64,000 bases of DNA, taken from Feifania hominis. GTDB taxonomy: Bacteria > Bacillota > Clostridia > Oscillospirales > Feifaniaceae. Location: assembly GCF_014384765.1 (NCBI RefSeq), contig NZ_JACRSP010000003.1, forward strand, positions 62,001 through 126,000, written 5' to 3'. Within the stretch, counting starts at the first letter, position 1; each line of letters starts with the position of its first letter. The notes under the pieces were generated by a model, which worked only from the letters and a program-made list of their open reading frames with translations, had not been told where the DNA came from and did not search any database. Below are positions 58,371 through 64,000 of the stretch, piece by piece. A program made the translations under genes and the position numbers.

Positions 58371-59651
58371 ATGCAAAACGAGGGCAACATCACCTCACTG
58401 TCCACCGGCAAAAAGGTCGTTCTTGGCGTACAGCACCTGTTTGCCATGTTCGGCGCCACCGTGCTCGTGCCGATCATCACGGGGCTGCACCCGTCGATGG
58501 CGCTCATCGGAGCGGGTCTCGGAACGCTGCTGTTCCACTTCATCACCGGCAACAAAGTGCCGGCTTTCCTCGGGTCGAGCTTCGCGTTTCTCGGCGTGCT
58601 CTCCATGATCATCGGGGGCGACACGGCCAACATTCCGCTCGCCCAGGGCGGTATCATCGCGGCGGGTCTCGTGTATGTGGTCATCGCGATCATCATCAAA
58701 TTCATCGGCACCGACGCCATCATGAAGCTCTTCCCGCCGGTTGTCACCGGCCCGGTCATAGTGGTCATCGGCCTCGGCCTTGCGCCGAACGCGCTTCAGA
58801 ACGCGGGTCTTCTCTCAAACGGCGCGGCTGACTTCAAGGTCGACTGGCTCTCGGTCGGCGTCGCCGCTTTCTCGCTGGCGGTCGTCATCGCGCTGACCAT
58901 CTTTGCCAAGGGCTTTTTCAAACTCGTGCCGATTCTCTTCGGCTTCACGGCGGGCTATGTGCTCTGCCTGATTCTCGACGCGGTTGCCGGCACCCACTTT
59001 GTCGACTTCTCGGCCATCGCCGCCGCTCCGTGGATCAACATTCCCTATGTGACGGAGAATTTCTTCACGCTGCCGAAGTTTGATCTCAATGCCATTCTGA
59101 CCATCGCTCCGGTGGCGCTCGTCACGTTCATGGAGCACATCGGCGACGTCACAGTCATCGGCTCGGTTGTCGGCAAGAATTTTCTCAAGGATCCGGGCCT
59201 GCACCGCACCATCCTCGGCGACGGCCTCGCGACCGCACTCGGCGGCCTGATCGGCGCCCCGCCGAACACCACCTACGGCGAGAACACCTCGGTGCTCGTC
59301 ACGACCAAGGTGTACAGCACCTCGGTGCTCAAGATCGCGGCGGTCTTCGCCATTGCGCTCGGCTTCTTCGGCAAGTTCGGCGCGATTCTCATGACCATCC
59401 CGACCCCGGTGCTCGGCGGCATCTCGATCATGCTCTACGGCATGATCGCCTCCATCGGCATGCGCACCATGGTCGAGTCGAAGATCGACTTCTCGTTCAG
59501 CCGCAACCTGATCATCGTCGCGCTGATTCTGGTCGTGGGTCTCGGCATGTGGAACGGCATTGCCATCACCTCGACTTTCAGCCTGTCGGGTCTGTTCCTG
59601 GCCGTGGTCATCGGCGCTCTTGCAAACCAGATTCTCCCCCAAAATATCTGA
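58371..59651 (+). CDS. Uracil/xanthine permease (NCS2 family, UraA-like)
   Basis: 426 residues, about 14 helices. GVQHLFAMFGATVLVPIITG at the N-terminus, SSFAFLG, the NAT-family region TFMEHIGDVTVIG and GAPPNTTYGENTS identify an NCS2 proton-coupled nucleobase importer; the HIGD form and length favour uracil (UraA/PyrP). It is a single-gene unit with a long leader and a strong terminator. Confidence 0.93.
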   Translation: MQNEGNITSLSTGKKVVLGVQHLFAMFGATVLVPIITGLHPSMALIGAGLGTLLFHFITGNKVPAFLGSSFAFLGVLSMIIGGDTANIPLAQGGIIAAGLVYVVIAIIIKFIGTDAIMKLFPPVVTGPVIVVIGLGLAPNALQNAGLLSNGAADFKVDWLSVGVAAFSLAVVIALTIFAKGFFKLVPILFGFTAGYVLCLILDAVAGTHFVDFSAIAAAPWINIPYVTENFFTLPKFDLNAILTIAPVALVTFMEHIGDVTVIGSVVGKNFLKDPGLHRTILGDGLATALGGLIGAPPNTTYGENTSVLVTTKVYSTSVLKIAAVFAIALGFFGKFGAILMTIPTPVLGGISIMLYGMIASIGMRTMVESKIDFSFSRNLIIVALILVVGLGMWNGIAITSTFSLSGLFLAVVIGALANQILPQNI

Positions 59652-59667
59652 GTTCGTCTCCGATTGT

Positions 59668-59700
59668 AAGCCGCCCCCTCTTGTGGGGGCGGCTTTTTTT
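59668..59700 (+). terminator. Terminator of the uracil permease gene
   Basis: AAGCCGCCCCC pairs with GGGGGCGGCTT around TCTTGT, with a T-run. Confidence 0.93.
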
Positions 59701-59709
59701 CGATATAAT
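59681..59709 (+). promoter_or_regulatory. Probable metY promoter nested in the upstream terminator
   Basis: TATAAT at 59704-59709 has TTGTGG 17 nt upstream, lying in the loop and arm of the terminator hairpin. Confidence 0.5.
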
Positions 59710-59759
59710 GCAAGAGATCGGTTGTTATCAAAACATTGCCACGAGAGGGTGTGTCTTCC

Positions 59760-61034
59760 ATGAGTAAATACCGCATTGAAACAAACTGCGTGCAGGCCGG
59801 CTACCAGCCGCAAAACGGCGAGCCGCGCGTTCTGCCCATCGCGCAGAGCACGACCTACCAGTACGATTCGATCGAGCACGTCGGCAAGCTCTTCGACCTG
59901 ACGGCCGAGGGACATATGTACACGCGCATCTCAAACCCCACCGTCGCTGCGGTTGAGGCGAAGATCGCCGCACTCGAGGGAGGCGTCGGCGCGCTGTGCA
60001 CCTCGTCCGGCCAGGCGGCGAATCTGATTGCGCTTCTCAACATCGTCAAGTGCGGCGACCATGTGGTCAGCGGCGCCGCCATCTACGGCGGCACGACCAA
60101 TCTCTTCTCGGTGACCCTCAAGCGCTTCGGCATCGATGTGAGCTTTGTCGCCTCCGATGCGGATGAGGCCGAGATCGAGGCCGCCATGCGCCCGAACACA
60201 AAGGCCGTCTTCGGCGAGACTCTCGCAAACCCGGCGCTGCGCGTGTTCGACATTGAGCGCTTTGCCGCGGTCGCTCACCGCCACGGCGTGCCGCTGATTG
60301 TGGACAACACCTTTCCCACCCCGATTCTCTGCCGCCCGTTCGAGTTCGGGGCCGACATCGTCACCCACTCGACCACCAAGTACATGGATGGCCACGCGGT
60401 GCAGGTCGGCGGTGTGATCGTCGACAGCGGAAAATTCGACTTTACAAACGGAAACTTCCCCGAGTTTACCGAGCCGGACGAGAGCTACCACGGCGTGGTC
60501 TACACCCGCGACTTCGGCAGCGCGGCCTACATCACCAAGGCCCGCGTACAGCTCATGCGCGACCTCGGCAGCACCCCGTCGCCCCAGAATGCGTTCTATC
60601 TGAATCTGGGACTTGAGACGCTGCACCTGCGCATGGCGCGCCACAGTGAGAATGCCCTCGCCGTGGCGCAGTTTCTCGAGGCCGACGCGCGCGTCGCGTC
60701 GGTGAGCTACCCGGGGCTCGCCTCGTCGCCGGACCATGCGCTCGCAAAGAAGTACTTCCCCGCGGGTGCGAGCGGCGTCGTGTCGTTCTGCCTCAAGGGC
60801 GGGCGGGAGGCCGCCGTCAGGTTCATGGATCACCTCAAGCTCGCGAAGATTGTCGTACACGTCGCGGATGCGCGCACCTCAGTGCTCCACCCGGCGAGCA
60901 CCACCCACCGCCAGCTCACGGATGAGCAGCTCGCGGCGGCCGGCGTCGACGCGGGTCTGATCCGCATGTCGGTCGGCATTGAGAACGTCGAGGATATTCT
61001 CGAGGACATCCGCTCGGCGCTCGCCGCGGTCTGA
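59760..61034 (+). CDS. metY: O-acetylhomoserine aminocarboxypropyltransferase (sulfhydrylase)
   Basis: 424 residues from the ATG at 59760, the full length of the MetY group, which is longer than MetB/MetC. YTRISNPTVAAVE, SSGQAANLIAL and the PLP lysine in THSTTKYMDGHA are diagnostic of Cys/Met-metabolism PLP enzymes. It makes homocysteine from O-acetylhomoserine and sulfide. No SAM riboswitch or T-box is seen in the short leader. Confidence 0.93.
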   Translation: MSKYRIETNCVQAGYQPQNGEPRVLPIAQSTTYQYDSIEHVGKLFDLTAEGHMYTRISNPTVAAVEAKIAALEGGVGALCTSSGQAANLIALLNIVKCGDHVVSGAAIYGGTTNLFSVTLKRFGIDVSFVASDADEAEIEAAMRPNTKAVFGETLANPALRVFDIERFAAVAHRHGVPLIVDNTFPTPILCRPFEFGADIVTHSTTKYMDGHAVQVGGVIVDSGKFDFTNGNFPEFTEPDESYHGVVYTRDFGSAAYITKARVQLMRDLGSTPSPQNAFYLNLGLETLHLRMARHSENALAVAQFLEADARVASVSYPGLASSPDHALAKKYFPAGASGVVSFCLKGGREAAVRFMDHLKLAKIVVHVADARTSVLHPASTTHRQLTDEQLAAAGVDAGLIRMSVGIENVEDILEDIRSALAAV

Positions 61035-61103
61035 GAAAAACGACTATTGCCCGCAAAAAAGGCATATACTGGGTAAGAGACAAGAAGTTGAGAGGGCTGC
61101 CAT

Positions 61104-61877
61104 TTGTTCTGTGAAATCGACCAAATCAAACTGCACTATGAGACCGAGGGCGAGGGGCCGGACGTTCTGATCCTGCACGGGTGGGGGACGAATATTCGCG
61201 TCATGGCGTCCGTCATTGCCATGCTCCGGGATCACTTCCGGGTGACGGCGATCGACTTTCCCGGCTTCGGCGAGAGCGCCGAGCCGCCCGTGGCCTGGGG
61301 CGTGCCCGAATACGCGGCGCTGACGAAGAAGTTCATCGAGGCCCAGGGGCTTGTGCGGCCCATTCTGCTCGGCCACTCGTTCGGCGGGCGTGTCATCCTC
61401 TACATGACCGGCGCGCTCGGCGTCGAGGCCGATAAGATCGTGCTCACCGACAGCGCCGGGGTCAAGCCGAAGCGCAAGCTCAAGGGGCGGCTCAAAGTGA
61501 TGGCCTTTAAGACCATGAAGTGGGTGCTGCTCGCGCTGCCCTTTGCCCGGGAGAAAAACCGCGCGCGCGTCGAAGCGGCGCGAAAGAAATTCGGCTCGGC
61601 CGACTACAACAGCGCCTCCGGCGTGATGCGTGAGACGCTCATCCGCGTGGTCAACCAGGATCTGACCGAATACATGCCCGCGATCAAGGCGCCGACGCTT
61701 CTCATGTGGGGAGAGGACGACAGGGACACCCCGCTCGCCGACGCAAAGCTCATGGAGCGGCTCATCCCCGACGCGGGACTGGTAACGTTCAAGGGCGCGG
61801 GCCACTACTCCTTTCTCGACAAGCCCGGCGAGTTCCGGGTGGTTCTCAACACCTTTTTAAGGGGGCAGCGCTCATGA
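61104..61877 (+). CDS. Alpha/beta hydrolase
   Basis: 257 residues with a TTG start behind GAGAGGG. The oxyanion HGWG, nucleophile elbow GHSFGG, acid Asp in WGEDDRDTP and His in GAGHYSFLD form a complete alpha/beta hydrolase catalytic set. The last 4 nt overlap the Mur ligase start, so it is part of a cell-wall operon; hydrolysis of an activated ester, amide or precursor lipid is plausible but not shown. Confidence 0.9.
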   Translation: MFCEIDQIKLHYETEGEGPDVLILHGWGTNIRVMASVIAMLRDHFRVTAIDFPGFGESAEPPVAWGVPEYAALTKKFIEAQGLVRPILLGHSFGGRVILYMTGALGVEADKIVLTDSAGVKPKRKLKGRLKVMAFKTMKWVLLALPFAREKNRARVEAARKKFGSADYNSASGVMRETLIRVVNQDLTEYMPAIKAPTLLMWGEDDRDTPLADAKLMERLIPDAGLVTFKGAGHYSFLDKPGEFRVVLNTFLRGQRS

Positions 61878-63475
61878 CGCTTCTTTTGACTTTCAATCTC
61901 TCCATGGCGGTCTACATCGCCTATGTGTTCGCGCTCTCCCACCGGTACTACCACATGCTTCAGCTCAACTCCTACTACAACGACCGCTATTACAAATGGT
62001 TTCGCGACAGCTTCAAAAAAGAGGTCTCGGCGTTCTCCATGTTCCCCATCATGGCGCCCTGCTTCATTCTGCTGCACCGGCTGCCGCAGTACTTCATCTT
62101 CTGGGTGGTCGCCATTGCCGCGAGCCTCTACGTCAACCTCTCCAACACCCGCCGGGGGGCTGAGAAGAAGAAGTTTGTCTACACCGGGCGGGTCATCCGC
62201 ATGTACATCACACAGGGTGTGCTGCTGCTGGCGTTCACGGGGCTCGGCAATCTGCTGGTGCTCTACACCCATGAGATCTTCCCCATTCTGCTGCTGACGG
62301 CGCTCGCCGCCATGGCGGAGTTCAAAATCTGCTGGCCGATCGTCACGAACACCTTAAACGCCCCCATTGAGCGTGCGGCGCGCAACCACTACATCCGCGA
62401 CGCGCAGCGCATTCTCAGCGGGGCGGACGGGCTCAAGGTCATCGGCATCACCGGCAGCTACGGCAAGACGAGCTGCAAGTACATTTTGACAAAACTCCTC
62501 TCGGAGCAGTACAACGTGCTCATGACGCCTGAGAGCTACAATACCCCCATGGGCGTGGTGCGCACCGTGCGCGAGCAGTGGAAGCCCGGCACGCGCTACT
62601 TCGTCTGTGAGATGGGGGCCAAGCGCCCCGGCGACATCAGAGAGATCTGCGACATTGTGCGCCCGAACATCGGGTGGATCACCGCGGTCGGCGCCGCCCA
62701 CCTCGAGAGCTTCGGCAGCATCGAGAACACCGCGCGAACCAAGTATGAGCTTGTCGACGCGCTGCCCTCCGACGGCCTTGCGGTGCTCAACTACGACAAT
62801 GAGATCATCGCGGCGCGCGGAGCCGACCGGCCCCGCCTGCGCTACGGCATCGAGAATTCCTCGCTCGACTTCTGGGCGCAGGACCTCGCCTATGGCCGCG
62901 AGGGGGCGAGCTTCACGCTCTGTTCCAACAAGGGGCTGCGCCTGCCGCTTCGCACGAAGCTGCTCGGGCGCCACAACATACTCAACATCGTGGGCGCGGC
63001 GGCGCTGGCGCTGCACGAGGGCGTCGGCGAGCAGCAGATCGCCTATGCCCTTGAGCGCCTCAAGCCGGTGCCCCACCGGCTCGAGATCCACGACCGGGGC
63101 AGCGAGATTCTCGTCATCGACGATGCGTTCAACTCGAATCCCGAGGGCGCGGCCGAGGCGCTTCGTGTGCTCGGCAGCTTTGACAGCCCCATGAAAATTC
63201 TCATCTCGCCCGGCATGATTGAACTCGGCGACCGCGAGCAGGAGGAGAACCGCCTGTTCGGCGAGCGGGCCGCGGCCGTGTGCGACTATGTCATACCGGT
63301 CGGCACGCGCCGCTCAAAGCCCATTGTCGAGGGGCTGCGCGCCGCGGGCTTTGACGAGGAGCGCCTCTTTGTGGCGAAGAACCTCAAGCAGGCCCTCACA
63401 CAGTTGACGAAGATCGCCGTTCCCGGCAGCGTGGTGCTGCTCGAGAACGATCTGCCCGACGATCTGGAAGAGTAA
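61874..63475 (+). CDS. Membrane-anchored Mur ligase (MurF-like)
   Basis: 533 residues from the ATG at 61874. The first about 165 residues hold four hydrophobic helices, absent from ordinary MurF. The ligase part has P-loop GITGSYGKTSCKYIL, the MGAKRPGDI and AHLESFGSIENTARTKYE motifs, and a C-terminal domain with VIDDAFNSNPEG. Ordinary MurF adds D-Ala-D-Ala to UDP-MurNAc-tripeptide; here the neighbouring Ddl supports the same chemistry, performed at the membrane. This may be a second, specialised copy. Confidence 0.9.
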   Translation: MTLLLTFNLSMAVYIAYVFALSHRYYHMLQLNSYYNDRYYKWFRDSFKKEVSAFSMFPIMAPCFILLHRLPQYFIFWVVAIAASLYVNLSNTRRGAEKKKFVYTGRVIRMYITQGVLLLAFTGLGNLLVLYTHEIFPILLLTALAAMAEFKICWPIVTNTLNAPIERAARNHYIRDAQRILSGADGLKVIGITGSYGKTSCKYILTKLLSEQYNVLMTPESYNTPMGVVRTVREQWKPGTRYFVCEMGAKRPGDIREICDIVRPNIGWITAVGAAHLESFGSIENTARTKYELVDALPSDGLAVLNYDNEIIAARGADRPRLRYGIENSSLDFWAQDLAYGREGASFTLCSNKGLRLPLRTKLLGRHNILNIVGAAALALHEGVGEQQIAYALERLKPVPHRLEIHDRGSEILVIDDAFNSNPEGAAEALRVLGSFDSPMKILISPGMIELGDREQEENRLFGERAAAVCDYVIPVGTRRSKPIVEGLRAAGFDEERLFVAKNLKQALTQLTKIAVPGSVVLLENDLPDDLEE

Positions 63476-63504
63476 ATACTATCTGAACAAAGGAGCCTTT
63501 TTCT

Positions 63505-64000
63505 ATGAGTATCCATGTCGGCGTATTTTTCGGCGGCGCCACGGTCGAGCACGAGATCTCGGTCATCAGCGCCGTACAGGCCATGCACTCGTTTGCCGGT
63601 GACAAGTACCATCTGGTGCCGGTCTACATCGCCAAGGACGGCAACATGTACACAGGCGACGCCCTGTTTGAAATCGACAACTACCGGGATACCGCGAAGC
63701 TCACGGCCCAGTGCACCCACGTCTACCCGGTGAAAAAGGGCGGCGAGGTGGTGCTCACGCGCTGTGAGCCCAAGCTCTTCGGCAAGCCCGACGTCGAGCG
63801 CATCGACATCGCCTTTCCCATCATGCACGGCACCAACGGCGAGGACGGCACGGTCTCCGGCTTCTTTGAGCTGCTGGGACTGCCCTATGTGGGCTGCGAT
63901 GTGCTCTCGGCCGCCATCGGCATGGATAAGGCGGTGCAGAAGGATGTGCTGCGCGCCGCGGGTGTGCCGGTACTGCCGGCGGTGAGCTTTTACGCGCGCG
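63505..64000 (+). CDS. ddl: D-alanine--D-alanine ligase (3' end beyond window)
   Basis: 165 residues are visible, from the ATG at 63505 behind AAAGGAG. GVFFGGATVEHEISVISA and PIMHGTNGEDGTVSGFFELL, then LPYVGCDVLSAAIGMDK, are Ddl N-terminal and hinge motifs. The ATP-grasp core and the residues that tell D-Ala-D-Ala from D-Ala-D-Lac or D-Ala-D-Ser ligases lie outside the window. It starts 29 nt after the MurF-like gene. Confidence 0.93.
   Translation, partial: MSIHVGVFFGGATVEHEISVISAVQAMHSFAGDKYHLVPVYIAKDGNMYTGDALFEIDNYRDTAKLTAQCTHVYPVKKGGEVVLTRCEPKLFGKPDVERIDIAFPIMHGTNGEDGTVSGFFELLGLPYVGCDVLSAAIGMDKAVQKDVLRAAGVPVLPAVSFYAR

Noticed and set aside
59652..59759. SAM riboswitch or T-box upstream of metY
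   Set aside because: Only about 50 nt separate the -10 box from the start codon, too short for either, and no conserved motif is seen.

Overview
The window is GC-rich, densely coded DNA from an anaerobic, Gram-positive-type bacterium, most likely a gut Clostridia (Oscillospirales- or Christensenellales-like). I base this on gene content: a one-piece pyruvate:ferredoxin oxidoreductase, a Crp/Fnr-ferredoxin pair, lipoproteins including a PrsA-like foldase, a DUF1846 protein, QueT, many AGGAGG ribosome sites, TTG/GTG starts and classic TTGACA/TATAAT promoters. No species is assigned. I see no rRNA, tRNA, CRISPR array, transposase or integrase.

Layout. 0-9 kb: azlCD amino-acid exporter, a thioredoxin-like protein with an altered active site, an amidohydrolase, a MATE pump, DUF1846, a free-standing pyruvate-kinase C-terminal-like domain, a large membrane-anchored repeat protein and a Vat/CatB-type acetyltransferase. 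9-16 kb: a minus-strand run (FAD protein, RluA, NuoE-like ferredoxin, lipoprotein), a TRIC-type channel, a DMT exporter, a candidate structured RNA, and rlmD. 16.1-18.3 kb: an AT-rich island inserted at the 3' end of rlmD. 18-26 kb: VOC protein, Crp/Fnr regulator and ferredoxin, GT2 glycosyltransferase, dcd, an amidohydrolase, a lipid kinase and an aminotransferase. 26-36 kb: nifJ, a flavoprotein, then a housekeeping run queT-galU-DUF951-prfA-tsaC-coaE-lytic transglycosylase. 36-47 kb: mgtE with a long leader, PrsA-like foldase, tyrA-VOC, rlmA-nadE, a second MATE pump, an Smr protein, a Nudix hydrolase and an M14 peptidase. 47-52 kb: a marR-ABC-ABC drug-exporter operon. 52-54 kb: a divergent LysR/threonine-aldolase pair of more mixed codon use. 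54-64 kb: an XRE regulator, a repeat cluster, M20 hydrolase-MFS-TSUP operon, uracil permease, metY, and an operon of alpha/beta hydrolase, membrane-anchored MurF-like ligase and D-Ala-D-Ala ligase cut by the window end.

The most interesting feature is the island at about 16146-18329. It replaces the last codons of rlmD with a foreign C-terminus. A 14-bp direct repeat (one mismatch) flanks it, and the displaced native rlmD end survives on the far side, still overlapping the next gene's start. Its only cargo is one approximately 646-codon AT-rich reading frame, split by a single in-frame TAG, ending in a HEPN-like RNRYSH motif. It carries no recombinase, so it looks like a cis-mobilizable or decayed integrative element with a probable defence or toxin-type cargo.

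Other structure not explained by protein genes: a dispersed palindromic repeat family that repeatedly supplies TATAAT; a 108-bp tandem array of it; a promoter-to-terminator RNA of about 200 nt upstream of rlmD; two tandem minus-strand small-RNA candidates sharing a C-rich anti-Shine-Dalgarno motif; a 250-nt mgtE leader with a small ORF; and a uracil permease leader with 21-bp repeats.
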